DNA of 64,000 nt from Streptomyces syringium (GCF_017876625.1 NZ_JAGIOH010000001.1:6221501-6285500), one strand, 5' to 3'; positions 38,215-47,488 are shown, numbered from the stretch's first letter. Notes: generated by a model from the sequence alone, not told the origin. A program made the numbers and translations.

Positions 38215-40320
38215 ATGAACGACGCCACGGAGCCCACCGAAATCGTCGAGCCGTCCCCGTCCGTCGTGGACGCGAACCGCGGGATCATCAACACCGTCCC
38301 GCCCAACGCGGAGGACTTCCGGGACGCCCAGCGGGGGCTGCTGGCCGTGCCGGGCTCTCCGGCGATCCCGTCCCGTGACGGCAAGAGCTTCGTGTGGAAC
38401 TTCGCGGGATACGACTTTCTCCTGGAGGGCGACGAGACGCCTCCGCCGTCCGTCAACGCCAGCCTGTGGCGGCAGGGTCAGCTCACCGCCACGGCCGGAC
38501 TGTTCCAGGTCGTGTCCTCCGGCAGTCGTGTCATCTATCAGGTCCGCGGTTACGACCTGTCCAACATGACGATCGTCCCCGGCGATACCGGCCTCGTCGT
38601 CATCGACCCGCTGGCCTCCTACGAGACCGCGCAGCACGCTCTGAAGCTGTACCGCGACACGACCGGGGACAGCCGGCCGATCAGCGCCGTGATCTACACC
38701 CACAGCCACGTCGACCACTTCGGCGGCTCGCGGGGGCTGTTCCACGAGACCGGCGACGTGATTCCCGACGGTCTCGCCGTGTACGCGCCCGAGGGGTTCC
38801 TCGAGCACGCGATCAGCGAGAACGTCTACGCGGGCCCGGCCATGGCCCGCCGCGCGGAGTACATGTACGCGGCGAACCTGGACAAGGGCCCCCACGGGCA
38901 GGTCGGCTCCGGCCTCGGCCTGACGGTCTCGACGGGCGAGGTGACGCTCGTCCCGCCGACCCACTACATCGGCGGACCGCTGATCCAACCCACCCCGCGC
39001 GACAAGTGGTCGCCCGCGAGCGTCATCCCCTGGCGGCCGGGCCTGTACCAGCACTCCGTCGACGGCATCCCCATGGTCTTCCAGCTCACCCCGGGCACCG
39101 AGTGCCCGGCGGAGATGAACTTCTACTTCCCCGAGCTGCGCACCCTGTGCATGGCGGAGAACTCCACCCACACCCTGCACAACATCCTGAGTCTCCGCGG
39201 CGCCCAGGTCCGTGACGCGCACGCCTGGTCGACGTACCTCACCGAGGCGATCCGTACCTTCGGCGAGCACACCGACGTCGAGTTCGCCTCCCATCACTGG
39301 CCCCGCTGGGGCCAGGACAGCATCATCGAATTCCTGAGCAACCAGCGGGACATGTACGCCTACCTCAACGACCAGACACTGCGACTCATCGACCAGGGAT
39401 TCACCGGCATCGAGATAGCCGAGAAGCTCCAGCACCTGCCGCCCGGCCTCGCCGAGCACTGGTACAACAGGGGCTACTACGGGTCGCTCAGCCACAACTT
39501 CAAGGCCGTCTACCAGCGCTACATCGGCTGGTTCGACGGCAACCCCGCCCACTTGTGGAATCTCCCGCCGACCCAGGCCGGTGCGAAGTACGTCCAGGCG
39601 ATGGGTGGCCCGGCCGAGGTCGTCCGCATCGCACAGGAGGCGTACGACGCGGACACTCCGGAGTACCGCTGGGTGGTCGAGCTCCTCAACCACGTCATCT
39701 TCGCCTCCGGTGACACCGGCGATGTCTTCGAGGTCCCGGCCGATGTCCTGCGGAGCGCCAAGGAGCTCCAGGCCAAGGCCATGACCCAGCTCGGTTACGG
39801 ATCCGAGAACGGTACGTGGCGCAACTTCTACCTCACCGGCGCCCAGGAATTGCGTACCGGTCCGCAGAAACCGACCTCCCACGGCGCCTCGGACCTGGTG
39901 AGGAGCATGTCGTTGGAGCAGTTCTTCACCGCCATGGCCAAGAGCGTCGACGGCCCCAAGGCCGCGACGGAACAACGATCGCCCATCGTGCTGCGCTGGG
40001 TCCTCACGGGCACCGGCCAGGAGTGCACGACGACGCTCCGCAACGGTGTACTGATCTACGTCGAGGGCCAGGACACACTCGCCGGGAAGCCCCAGGCGAC
40101 CATCAGCCTCACGCGTGCCGCCCTGGACCAACTGGCGCTGTCGGGGATCCAGTTCAAGAAGAACTTCGACGCCGCGGTGACCAAGGGTGACATCCAGGTC
40201 GACGACCAGGCGGCCGCCGACACGGTCTTCGGCTATCTGACCTTCCCGGACCCGGTGTTCCCCATCGTCACGCCGCGTCCTGTGGTTTCCGACCAGGAGC
40301 CGGGGCCCGTGACGAACTGA
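38215..40320 (+). CDS. MBL-fold alkyl sulfatase (SdsA1 type)
   Basis: A 701-residue zinc hydrolase that cleaves alkyl sulfates such as dodecyl sulfate to alcohol and sulfate. The metal motif THSHVDHFGG begins the metallo-beta-lactamase domain, and CMAENSTHTLHN carries further ligands. The central helical part matches the dimerisation domain. The C-terminal roughly 120 residues form an SCP2-like lipid-binding domain. Unlike some secreted homologues, no signal peptide is seen. The ATG at 38215 has an AAGGAGG site; an ATG at 38194 is possible. Confidence 0.94.
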   Translation: MNDATEPTEIVEPSPSVVDANRGIINTVPPNAEDFRDAQRGLLAVPGSPAIPSRDGKSFVWNFAGYDFLLEGDETPPPSVNASLWRQGQLTATAGLFQVVSSGSRVIYQVRGYDLSNMTIVPGDTGLVVIDPLASYETAQHALKLYRDTTGDSRPISAVIYTHSHVDHFGGSRGLFHETGDVIPDGLAVYAPEGFLEHAISENVYAGPAMARRAEYMYAANLDKGPHGQVGSGLGLTVSTGEVTLVPPTHYIGGPLIQPTPRDKWSPASVIPWRPGLYQHSVDGIPMVFQLTPGTECPAEMNFYFPELRTLCMAENSTHTLHNILSLRGAQVRDAHAWSTYLTEAIRTFGEHTDVEFASHHWPRWGQDSIIEFLSNQRDMYAYLNDQTLRLIDQGFTGIEIAEKLQHLPPGLAEHWYNRGYYGSLSHNFKAVYQRYIGWFDGNPAHLWNLPPTQAGAKYVQAMGGPAEVVRIAQEAYDADTPEYRWVVELLNHVIFASGDTGDVFEVPADVLRSAKELQAKAMTQLGYGSENGTWRNFYLTGAQELRTGPQKPTSHGASDLVRSMSLEQFFTAMAKSVDGPKAATEQRSPIVLRWVLTGTGQECTTTLRNGVLIYVEGQDTLAGKPQATISLTRAALDQLALSGIQFKKNFDAAVTKGDIQVDDQAAADTVFGYLTFPDPVFPIVTPRPVVSDQEPGPVTN

Positions 40321-40331
40321 TCAGTGGGCGT

Positions 40332-40369
40332 GGACGCCCCGGACCGTGCGTGCCCGGTCCGGGGCGTCC
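40332..40369. terminator. Perfect 15-bp hairpin, bidirectional
   Basis: Arms 40332-40346 and 40355-40369 are exact inverted repeats with an 8-base loop. It lies between the convergent alkyl sulfatase and MetE-like genes. Confidence 0.88.
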
Positions 40370-40410
40370 AGGCGAGGTCGGCCGGCTCCAGGCCGCCCTG
40401 CCCGACGCGG

Positions 40411-41490
40411 TCAGACGCCCAACTCGGCGGCAGCCAGAGCCGTGCCCTCGATCCGGGCGCGGATCTTGGCGAAGGCGGTTTCGCGGGACGTGGAGGTGTC
40501 GTCGGCGAAGGGTGAGAACCCGCAGTCGTCGCACGTTCCCAGGCGGTCCACGGGCAGATGGCGGGCTGCGGTCAGGACCCGGTCGCGGACCTGCTCGGGG
40601 GTCTCGACGTGCGGGTCGATCGGGTCGGTGACTCCGATGAACACCCGGGCCCGGTCGGGCAGATGGTCGGCGAGGACGCCGAGCACCTTGTCCGGTTCCG
40701 GCTCGCTGGCCAGCTGGACGTAGAAGGCACCCGCCTTGAGCCGCAGCAGGCCCGGCAGCAGGGCGCCGTAGTCCACGTCGAGACTGTGGGTCGAGTCCTG
40801 GTCGCCGCCGGGGCAGGTGTGGACGCCGATCCTGGCCTGCTCGGCGGCGGAGAAGCGCTCCAGGACACGGTTGTTGAGCGTGACGAACTGCTCCAGCAGT
40901 CCCCCCGACGGGTCCAGCTTCAGCGCGAGGCGGGCCTCGGTGAAGTCCAGTTGGACGACGTGCGCCCCGGCGTCCAGGCAGCCACGGATGTCGGCCTCGG
41001 CTTCGGCGGTCAGATCGTCGAGGAAGGTCTCGCGGGGATAGTCGGCGATGCCGTCCGGCGGGTAGAGCAGGCTGAGCGCCGAGGGGGCGATGACGGCCTG
41101 TTTCACCGGGACGGTCGCGTGCTGGAGGGCGGCGCGCAGATAGCGGTCGGCGTGCACGGCGTAGCGCAGCGGCGGTGCCGTCAGGCGGGGCAGTTGCCGC
41201 TGGTGTCCGTCGGCGAAGGGGATGACGACGCCGTCGGGCGCCAGATGGTCCAGCCCGGTGAGGGGGTACGTGGCGAAGCTGGGCTTGGACTGTTCGCCGT
41301 CGGTCACGACCGGCGAGCCGATCTCCTCCAGACGGCGGACGGTGTCGCGGACCGCGTCGTCCTGGGCGGCGGCGAGTGCCGCGTCGTCGATCCGGCCGTC
41401 CGCATGGTCCGCCATGGCCGCGAGCAGCGCGGCGGGCCGGGGAATGCTGCCGATGGGTTCGGTGGGAATGCCCACGAAGGATGCGCTCAT
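40411..41490 (-). CDS. MetE C-terminal-domain methyltransferase
   Basis: A 359-residue cobalamin-independent methionine synthase-like protein with only the catalytic barrel. Zinc ligands are visible as HTC in GVHTCPGGD, a Glu in ASEPEPD and Cys in GTCDDCGFSPF. Stand-alone barrels of this kind transfer methyl groups from various donors to thiols, so true methionine synthase activity with methyltetrahydrofolate is uncertain. The ATG at 41490 follows a GGAGG site and overlaps the end of the secreted-protein gene upstream, so the two are coupled. Confidence 0.9.
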   Translation of the reverse strand: MSASFVGIPTEPIGSIPRPAALLAAMADHADGRIDDAALAAAQDDAVRDTVRRLEEIGSPVVTDGEQSKPSFATYPLTGLDHLAPDGVVIPFADGHQRQLPRLTAPPLRYAVHADRYLRAALQHATVPVKQAVIAPSALSLLYPPDGIADYPRETFLDDLTAEAEADIRGCLDAGAHVVQLDFTEARLALKLDPSGGLLEQFVTLNNRVLERFSAAEQARIGVHTCPGGDQDSTHSLDVDYGALLPGLLRLKAGAFYVQLASEPEPDKVLGVLADHLPDRARVFIGVTDPIDPHVETPEQVRDRVLTAARHLPVDRLGTCDDCGFSPFADDTSTSRETAFAKIRARIEGTALAAAELGV

Positions 41491-42041
41491 GGCCGGACCT
41501 CCAGCTGTGCCTGACCGCTGTTGCCCGGGAGGCCGGAGGAGAGACATTCCGTCGGCAGCTCACGGGGCAGTGCGAGGAGTACGTTCCGCTGCGCCGACTG
41601 TCCCTTGCCGCGTCCCTCGGTGACCCGGCCCGACAGGTGGACGTCGAGAACGCCGACGGTACGTACCGTGGTGCCGGTGTCGTAGACGATCAATGACTGT
41701 TTGCCGTCGGCGTACCGCACGGTCTCCGTGATGCGGGGGTTCGTCAAGCCGTTGCAGGACGCCGACGGTGACACCCCGTCCAGGGTTCCGGTGGCCGGGA
41801 CGATCCGGCCGGGTCCGACGCTGCACGTGTACCGGGCCTCGGTGTGGACGCGGGTCGCGCGTGCTTCGAGGGTCAGGGGCGGGTCGTACGCGCTTTCGCT
41901 GGGGCCTGTGCACAGGATGACCCCTGTGTCTCTGTCTCTGTGCCTGCCCTCGTCGGCCTGACCGGCCGGCGCCGCCACCCACGACGAGCCCACCAGGACC
42001 AGGGAACTTAACGCCACCGCCGTGCGACGTCCGCCGATCAT
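41487..42041 (-). CDS. Secreted protein of unknown function
   Basis: A 184-residue protein with a signal peptide (MIGGRRTAVALSSLVLVGSS, then an AxA-like site near residue 29). The mature part is beta-rich, with cysteines in ILCTGPSE, YTCSVGPG and SASCNGL and a fourth near the end, probably two disulfides. It resembles small secreted Streptomyces proteins without an assigned function. Its stop overlaps the MetE-like start. Confidence 0.82.
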   Translation of the reverse strand: MIGGRRTAVALSSLVLVGSSWVAAPAGQADEGRHRDRDTGVILCTGPSESAYDPPLTLEARATRVHTEARYTCSVGPGRIVPATGTLDGVSPSASCNGLTNPRITETVRYADGKQSLIVYDTGTTVRTVGVLDVHLSGRVTEGRGKGQSAQRNVLLALPRELPTECLSSGLPGNSGQAQLEVRP

Positions 42042-42104
42042 GCATCCTCCAGGGATCCGGATCCGCTACCGGCCCCTGCCTACCCCCCTGTCGCATCGGC
42101 AACC

Positions 42105-42138
42105 CCCGGCTGTCGGTGGCACCCGGCTGTCGGTGGCA
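42105..42138. repeat. 2 x 17-bp tandem repeat in divergent promoter region
   Basis: Two exact copies of CCCGGCTGTCGGTGGCA lie between the divergent secreted-protein and EF-hand genes. Confidence 0.75.
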
Positions 42139-42293
42139 CCCACCCGCGCGCGCCTCGCCTCGTGCGCCGGGCCCGCACCACTCGCACCATGTCAGCGCGC
42201 CGCGAGCTGTCACGGCCGTCTTGGACCCCGGCGTACGGGGTAGTGACAGCCGAACGAGAACACAGCTCCCATACCATGATGAAAGGTGCCGCA

Positions 42294-42860
42294 ATGAATG
42301 AAACCGCCGCGAAGAGGCTCGTCTTCACCATGCTGGACGCCGACGGGGACGGGGTCATCTCGAAGGACGAGTACGCGGCGCGGGCCGACCGTGTGACACG
42401 GGCCTCGGGGCGCAGTGAGGACGACCCCCTGGTCGTCACCGCACGCACGGCCGGTGCGCGGGCGTGGGCGGCGATGGACGCGGACGGCGACGGAGGGGTG
42501 ACGTTCGAGGAGTACGCGGCCTGGGCCGGTGCCGAGGCGTTCGACACCGTCTGCGAGCCGGTGCTCGGCGCACTTTTCGACCTCGTCGACGCCGACGGGG
42601 ACGGCGCTCTGGACCTACCGGAGTTCACCGCGCTGCGGACCGCGCTGGGAAATCCGGTCGGCAACATCGAGGCCGCCTTTGACGTCCTGGACGGCGACGG
42701 CGACGGGCTTGTCAGCCGCGACGACTACCTCGCCTCCGTCCGCGCGCACGTCAGCGGGGAGAGCTCACCCGTGGGTGAGGCCCTGTACAGCATCGGCGAG
42801 GCAGAGGCAGAGGCAGAGGCAGAGGCAGAGGCAGAGGCGGCGGTGGTCAAGGGCGGGTGA
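42294..42860 (+). CDS. EF-hand calcium-binding protein (calerythrin-like)
   Basis: A 188-residue cytoplasmic protein with four EF-hand loops: DADGDGVISKDE, DADGDGGVTFEE, DADGDGALDLPE and DGDGDGLVSRDD. All loops keep the Asp at 1, 3 and 5 and an acidic residue at position 12, so calcium binding is likely. The layout matches actinomycete calerythrin/sarcoplasmic-type proteins, probably calcium buffers or sensors. The C-terminus is an Ala-Glu repeat tail. The ATG at 42294 has a GAAAGGTG site; ATGs at 42276 and 42279 are possible. Its end overlaps the convergent TetR gene by 14 bases. Confidence 0.92.
   Translation: MNETAAKRLVFTMLDADGDGVISKDEYAARADRVTRASGRSEDDPLVVTARTAGARAWAAMDADGDGGVTFEEYAAWAGAEAFDTVCEPVLGALFDLVDADGDGALDLPEFTALRTALGNPVGNIEAAFDVLDGDGDGLVSRDDYLASVRAHVSGESSPVGEALYSIGEAEAEAEAEAEAEAAVVKGG
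42798..42838 (+). repeat. GAGGCA hexanucleotide microsatellite
   Basis: About seven copies of GAGGCA encode the alternating Glu-Ala tail of the EF-hand protein. Such a run is prone to copy-number change without frameshift. Confidence 0.88.
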
Positions 42861-43473
42861 CAGCAAGAGGGTCGAGTCCGAGGACACCGGCGGCGGTGCG
42901 GGCCGCGAGCAGCTCGTCGTGCTCCGCCTGGCCGGCCAGCGCGATCACGGTCCCCTCCAATGCGCCGACGAAGGCGAGCGCGACGGCTCTGGCCGGGGGG
43001 CCGGGCGGGATGGTTCCCGCCTCGCGCCCGGCTTCGATCAGGCCCGCGCAGTGCGTGATGAGCGCTTCGTAGCCCTCCTCCACCGTGCGCCCCACCGGGT
43101 GGTCCTGCCCGGAGAACTCCAGGCGTAGCGCGATCGCCACCCGCGCGATGTCGCGCCGGCAGAAGACGGCGTGCCCGCGGGCAAGGGTGAGCAGAGCCGC
43201 GACGGGATCCGACTCCTGCTCGACGAACCGGCCCACTTCCTGGTCCCAGGTCTCCAGGACCCACTCGGACACGGCCCGCGTCAGGTCCTGCTTGTCCTTG
43301 AACTGGTGATAGAGGGCACCGCGCGTGTACCCGGCCTCCTTGGCCACCTGCTCCAGCACGAGGTTGCCGTAGCCGAAGCGGGACAGTCCCCGCGCGGCCG
43401 CTTCGAGCAGAGCGGCGCGGGTGCGCAGCCTGCGGTCGCCCTGGGTCGGCCTCTCCCGTGTCTCCTCACGCAT
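42847..43473 (-). CDS. TetR family transcriptional regulator
   Basis: A 208-residue regulator. The N-terminal DNA-binding domain has RAALLEAAARGLSRFGY, then VLEQVAKEAGYTRGALYHQFKDK, a typical TetR helix-turn-helix. The C-terminal ligand domain is variable. It is followed 12 bases upstream on the same strand by a DUF2867-like gene whose promoter has an imperfect palindrome; autoregulation of that pair is likely. Confidence 0.94.
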   Translation of the reverse strand: MREETRERPTQGDRRLRTRAALLEAAARGLSRFGYGNLVLEQVAKEAGYTRGALYHQFKDKQDLTRAVSEWVLETWDQEVGRFVEQESDPVAALLTLARGHAVFCRRDIARVAIALRLEFSGQDHPVGRTVEEGYEALITHCAGLIEAGREAGTIPPGPPARAVALAFVGALEGTVIALAGQAEHDELLAARTAAGVLGLDPLAVTRP

Positions 43474-43485
43474 TTCCCGCTCCGG

Positions 43486-43947
43486 TCATTCGGTCGAAAT
43501 CTTGTTGGCGATCAATTGTCGTGCCACCCGCCGGTGACCGATGCCGACGACCGCCCAGACGAGGCGGGCGAGCACCGGTCGCCGGTAGCGGAGAACGCTG
43601 GTGAACGTCCGTCGGTCCGGCTCGATCCGGCGGCCCACGAGGACGACGTGCATCAGCGGCAGGAATGTTTCGAGATGGATCACCTCGGGGCCGGACTCGA
43701 CGATCCGCAAGGAACCTATCCGGTCGGTCGCTTCCGCGGGTGCCTTGCGCATCCCCAGCAGTCCTACGACCCGCTCGGCCCACTTCGGGGTGGAATCCAT
43801 CCCGGCCCGGACCCAGGTTTCCGGCCAGTGCGGGTCGGGCTCGGGCAGTCGGAGTTCGAAGGCGTCGGCGTAGTCGTACCGCTGCGCCGTGGCGATCGGG
43901 TCGGTGACTTCGATCTGACGTACCTGTTGGGCCAGTTGGGTCTTCAT
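43486..43947 (-). CDS. DUF2867-like protein
   Basis: A 153-residue protein with no catalytic motif I can name. It reads YDYADAFELRLPEPDP near the start and ends HRRVARQLIANKI, a pattern like DUF2867 proteins (tentative). The ATG at 43947 has a GGGAGG site seven bases upstream. It precedes the TetR gene on the same strand, so the two probably form an operon controlled by the TetR protein. Confidence 0.72.
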   Translation of the reverse strand: MKTQLAQQVRQIEVTDPIATAQRYDYADAFELRLPEPDPHWPETWVRAGMDSTPKWAERVVGLLGMRKAPAEATDRIGSLRIVESGPEVIHLETFLPLMHVVLVGRRIEPDRRTFTSVLRYRRPVLARLVWAVVGIGHRRVARQLIANKISTE

Positions 43948-43983
43948 CCCCATGCCTCCCTTGGGTGGTCCACGCCTTCGCAT

Positions 43984-44007
43984 CGTACATACATGCATGT
44001 ACGTATG
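43984..44007. promoter_or_regulatory. Imperfect palindrome, likely TetR operator
   Basis: A dyad centred at 43995/43996 around the exact core TACATGCATGTA, with partial symmetry outward. It lies 37 bases upstream of the DUF2867-like start and also ahead of the divergent ridA-like gene. AT-rich for this genome. Confidence 0.6.
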
Positions 44008-44130
44008 TAAGTGCGGGGCGGGGGTCCGGAATGGATCACCGCTTCGCGACGCTTGTCGCTCATGGATCCCATGCCGGGGACCGCAGTCTTCTCGGCCTCG
44101 GCGCTTGTCGTGAAGTGAGAGAGAGTCAGC

Positions 44131-44541
44131 ATGTCCTTCGCTCAGCCCGCTCCCGAGCGCGTCCGTGTCACGGCGGACCCCGATTGGTACGAGTCGGCCG
44201 GCATCTCGCTCGGTGTCCGGGTCGGGAACCTGGTGTTCACCTCGGGGCAGGCCCCGATCGACGAGCACGGCACGACGGTCGGCGTCGGGGACTTCGAGGC
44301 CCAGGCCCGGCAGGCGCTGGCCAATCTGTCGACGGTGCTGACGAACGCGGGCTCCAGCCTCGCCGACACGGTCAAGGCGACCGTGTTCGTCACGGACATC
44401 GCGCAGCAGGACGTCTTCGCCGAGCTGCGCGCGGAGCACTTTCCGAACAAGCCGCATCTCGCGGAATCGTTCGTCGAGGTGTCCTCGCTCGCCGATCCGG
44501 AGTGGATGATCGAGATCGAGGCGATCGGGCTGGTCCCGTAA
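44131..44541 (+). CDS. RidA family protein
   Basis: A 136-residue member of the YjgF/YER057c/UK114 family: FTSGQAPIDEHG, then LANLSTVLTNAGSSLADTVK and EIEAIGLVP. True RidA enamine/imine deaminases have an Arg just before the SxVEV strand. Here the matching segment is LAESFVEV, with Glu, so classical deaminase activity is doubtful and it probably belongs to another Rid subgroup. It is divergent from the DUF2867-like gene and may share its TetR control. Confidence 0.92.
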   Translation: MSFAQPAPERVRVTADPDWYESAGISLGVRVGNLVFTSGQAPIDEHGTTVGVGDFEAQARQALANLSTVLTNAGSSLADTVKATVFVTDIAQQDVFAELRAEHFPNKPHLAESFVEVSSLADPEWMIEIEAIGLVP

Positions 44542-44637
44542 CCGGTCGGAGATCAGCAGACGCGGCCCGGGTACAGTCGGCCCCGGAGCAGGCGCGGCAC
44601 GGGGGCCGCCCCCGGGTCGCCAGGGACGTACGTACAC

Positions 44638-47403
44638 ATGACAGCAGTTGACCGGCTCGCCGGACGTGGGCGCGAGCTCGCGGCGATCGACGATTTCCTG
44701 ACCGGTGTGCGGTCCGGCACCGGGCAGGCGCTCGCATTGCGGGGCGAGCCGGGAGCCGGGAAGACCGCGCTGCTGCTGCGGGCCGCAGAACGGGCGGCTC
44801 CCGCCCGTGTGCTGCGGGCGACGGGCGCCGAGCCGGAGAGCCAGATGGCGTTCGCCGCGCTGCACCAACTGCTGCGGCCCGTCAGCGGCTTGGTGGACGC
44901 GCTGCCCGAGGCGCAGCGCGAGGCCGTGCGGGGCGCGCTGGGACTGGCCGCGCCGACGGGTGGGCAGGACCGGTTCCTGGTGTCGGCCGGGGTGCTGTCG
45001 CTGCTCGCGGAGGCGGCTGTTCCGGACGGGTTGGTCTGTATCGTCGACGACTTCCAGTGGGTCGACCGGGCCTCGGCCGACGCCCTGATGTTCGCGGCGC
45101 GGCGGCTCGGGGCGGACGGCGTGGGGCTGCTGTTCGCCGCGCGGGACACGGCGGAGGCCCGCCACGCGCTCAAGGACGTACCGGGCCTGACCGTCGCGGG
45201 GCTGGACGCGGCGGACGCCGCGCTCGTGCTGGCCGCGAGGTCGGCCGTGCCACCCGTCCCGGACGTCGCCGCGCTCGTCGCGGCCGCCACCGGCGGCAAT
45301 CCGCTCGCCCTGCGGGAGACGGCGGGGCTGCTGACGCCCGAGCAACTGACCGGCCGGGCGCCGCTGCCCGACCCGCTGCCGGTCGGTGACGGCATCGGCG
45401 CGGTCTTCGGCGAGCAGATCGCCCGACTGCCCGGGCCGACCCGGCTCGTCCTGCTCGTCGCCGCGTTGGAGGGCCTGGGCGACCTGCGGCTGGTGCTCCG
45501 CGCCGCCGCGCGCCTCGGGGCGGCGGCGGACGCGCTGGACGCCGCCGAGGCCGCGGGGCTCCTGGACGTGACTCCGACGGGCGTCCGCTTCCGGCATCCG
45601 CTGATCCGGTCGGCCGTCCACGCCGGGGCGGGGGCCGCCGACCGGCGGGCGGTCCACCGCGCGCTCGCCGCGGAGTCGGAGGAGGCGGGCGACACCGGCC
45701 GCGGGGCCCGGCACCGGGCGGAAGCGGCGCTGGGACCGGACGAGGACATCGCCGCGGAACTGGCGGCCGCCGCCGGCCTCGCCCGTGCCCGGGGCGGCTA
45801 CGCGGACGCCGCACGGACGCTCGTCCGCGCGGCGGACCTGACACCGGACCGGCGGACACGGTCCCTCAGGCTGAAGGACGCGGCCGTCGCGGCCTGGCTC
45901 GGCGGTCGGCCGGGGCAGGCCCGGAGCTCGCTGGCCGCGGCCCGGGAGACCGCGGGGGACAGCGGGCCGTCGGCGGAAATAGCCCAGCTCAGCGGCCGGT
46001 TCGAGCTTCACTCGGGGGATGCGGCGGAGGCGCTGCGGACCTTCCTGACCGCGGCGGAACAGACCTCGGAACAGACACCGGAACAGGCAGCGCGAGCGCG
46101 ACTGTCCATCCTGGCGGACGCCGCCGAGGCCGCCTCCTACGTCGGGGACACCGACGCCGCCGTCCTCATCGGCCACCGCGCCGAGGCGCTCCCCGAACTG
46201 AGCGGCCCGGCCGACGCGTTCCTCCGGGACGTCCTGATCGGTATGGGCGCCCTCCAGGGAGGGGACAGCCGTGGCGGAGCGCGGCGGCTGCGCCGCGCCC
46301 TCGACGCCGTCCCGGACGACGGCTTCGACGCCGTGCTCCTGCTGTGGGCGGCGGCCGCCGCGAGCCTGCTCGGCGAGGGCGACGTCGGGGCCCGCTTCGC
46401 GGCCCGCGCGGGACGCGTCGCCCGGGTCTCCGGCATGGTCGGCACGCTCCCCGTCGTCCTGGAGAGCACCGCCACCGCCGAGCGCATGAACAGCGCCTTC
46501 GCGCTCAGCGCCGCACTGTCCGAGGAGGGCCTGGCGCTGGCGCGGGAGACCGGCATCACCAACTCCGCCGCCGCGCACCTGGCGAACCTCGCCGTCTGCG
46601 CCGCCGTGCGCGGCGACGAGACCGACGCGCGGGCCCGTGCGCACGAGGCGCTGGCCATCGCCATTCCGCACCGCCTCGGCCTGCGCGTGGGCGTCGCCTC
46701 GTACGCGCTGGGGCTGCTGGACCTCGGCCTCGGCCGGTTCGAGCAGGCACACGAGCGGCTCACCGCGCTGACCACCGCCGGCCCGGGGGCCGGGCACCCC
46801 GCCGCCGTGTGGGGGTCGACGGCGGACCGCGTCGAGGCCGCCGTCGGCGCGGGCGACCTGGACGCCGCCCGTGCCTCCGTCGACTTCCTGGAGCGGTGGT
46901 CGGCCAACGCGGCATCACCGCGGGCGCGGGCGCTGCTCGCCCGCTGCCGGGCCCTCGTCGCGGAGGACGGCACCGCCCCGGAGCTGCTCCGCCGGTCGCT
47001 CGACCTTCTGGCCGACGACTCCGGTGCCGCGTACGACCGGGCCCGTACCGCCCTCCTGCTCGGCGAGCGGTTGCGCCGGGAACGCCGTGTGGGGGAGGCA
47101 CGCCCGCATCTGCGGCACGCCGCGGAGGCGTTCGGGCGCCTGGGGGCCGTGCCGTGGGAGCGCCGGGCCCTGGGCGAGCTGCGCGCGGCGGGCGAGGCGG
47201 GCGACCGGGCCGAGCCGGCCGCCCTCACCACCCTGACCGCGCAGGAACTGCGGATCACCCGGCTCGTCGCCGAGGGACTGTCCAACCGGGACGTCGCCGC
47301 CCGGCTGTTCCTCAGCACGCGCACCGTCGAGTACCACCTGTACAAGGTGTATCCGAAGCTGGGCGTCACCTCGCGGACCGAGCTGGCCCGGCTGCTCGCG
47401 TAA
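44638..47403 (+). CDS. LAL-type LuxR transcriptional regulator
   Basis: A 921-residue large ATP-binding LuxR regulator. The N-terminal ATPase has Walker A GEPGAGKTALLL and Walker B-like VCIVDDFQWVD. A long helical, TPR-like middle follows. The C-terminal LuxR helix-turn-helix reads LTAQELRITRLVAEGLSNRD, with STRTVEYHLYKV as the recognition part. Such proteins usually activate nearby operons. The downstream hydrolase gene, behind a nested inverted repeat, is the obvious candidate. Confidence 0.95.
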   Translation: MTAVDRLAGRGRELAAIDDFLTGVRSGTGQALALRGEPGAGKTALLLRAAERAAPARVLRATGAEPESQMAFAALHQLLRPVSGLVDALPEAQREAVRGALGLAAPTGGQDRFLVSAGVLSLLAEAAVPDGLVCIVDDFQWVDRASADALMFAARRLGADGVGLLFAARDTAEARHALKDVPGLTVAGLDAADAALVLAARSAVPPVPDVAALVAAATGGNPLALRETAGLLTPEQLTGRAPLPDPLPVGDGIGAVFGEQIARLPGPTRLVLLVAALEGLGDLRLVLRAAARLGAAADALDAAEAAGLLDVTPTGVRFRHPLIRSAVHAGAGAADRRAVHRALAAESEEAGDTGRGARHRAEAALGPDEDIAAELAAAAGLARARGGYADAARTLVRAADLTPDRRTRSLRLKDAAVAAWLGGRPGQARSSLAAARETAGDSGPSAEIAQLSGRFELHSGDAAEALRTFLTAAEQTSEQTPEQAARARLSILADAAEAASYVGDTDAAVLIGHRAEALPELSGPADAFLRDVLIGMGALQGGDSRGGARRLRRALDAVPDDGFDAVLLLWAAAAASLLGEGDVGARFAARAGRVARVSGMVGTLPVVLESTATAERMNSAFALSAALSEEGLALARETGITNSAAAHLANLAVCAAVRGDETDARARAHEALAIAIPHRLGLRVGVASYALGLLDLGLGRFEQAHERLTALTTAGPGAGHPAAVWGSTADRVEAAVGAGDLDAARASVDFLERWSANAASPRARALLARCRALVAEDGTAPELLRRSLDLLADDSGAAYDRARTALLLGERLRRERRVGEARPHLRHAAEAFGRLGAVPWERRALGELRAAGEAGDRAEPAALTTLTAQELRITRLVAEGLSNRDVAARLFLSTRTVEYHLYKVYPKLGVTSRTELARLLA

Positions 47404-47406
47404 CCG

Positions 47407-47439
47407 CTGCCGGAGACCTGCCGGAGACCTGCCGGAGAC
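47407..47439. repeat. 3 x 11-bp tandem repeat
   Basis: Three exact copies of CTGCCGGAGAC directly follow the LAL regulator stop. Confidence 0.85.
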
Positions 47440-47440
47440 A

Positions 47441-47488
47441 GGGCCCAGTGGACTACGTACTCACACCAGTAGTCCTACGGATGGGCCC
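47441..47488. promoter_or_regulatory. Nested inverted repeats upstream of hydrolase
   Basis: The outer arms GGGCCCA (47441-47447) and TGGGCCC (47482-47488) enclose inner arms GGACTAC (47450-47456) and GTAGTCC (47469-47475). Placed between the LAL gene and the hydrolase start, it could be an activator site or a terminator of the regulator gene. Confidence 0.5.

Noticed and set aside
38116..40131. Minus-strand frame of 671 codons opposite the alkyl sulfatase gene
   Set aside because: No recognisable domain; the + frame has full MBL and SCP2-like features.
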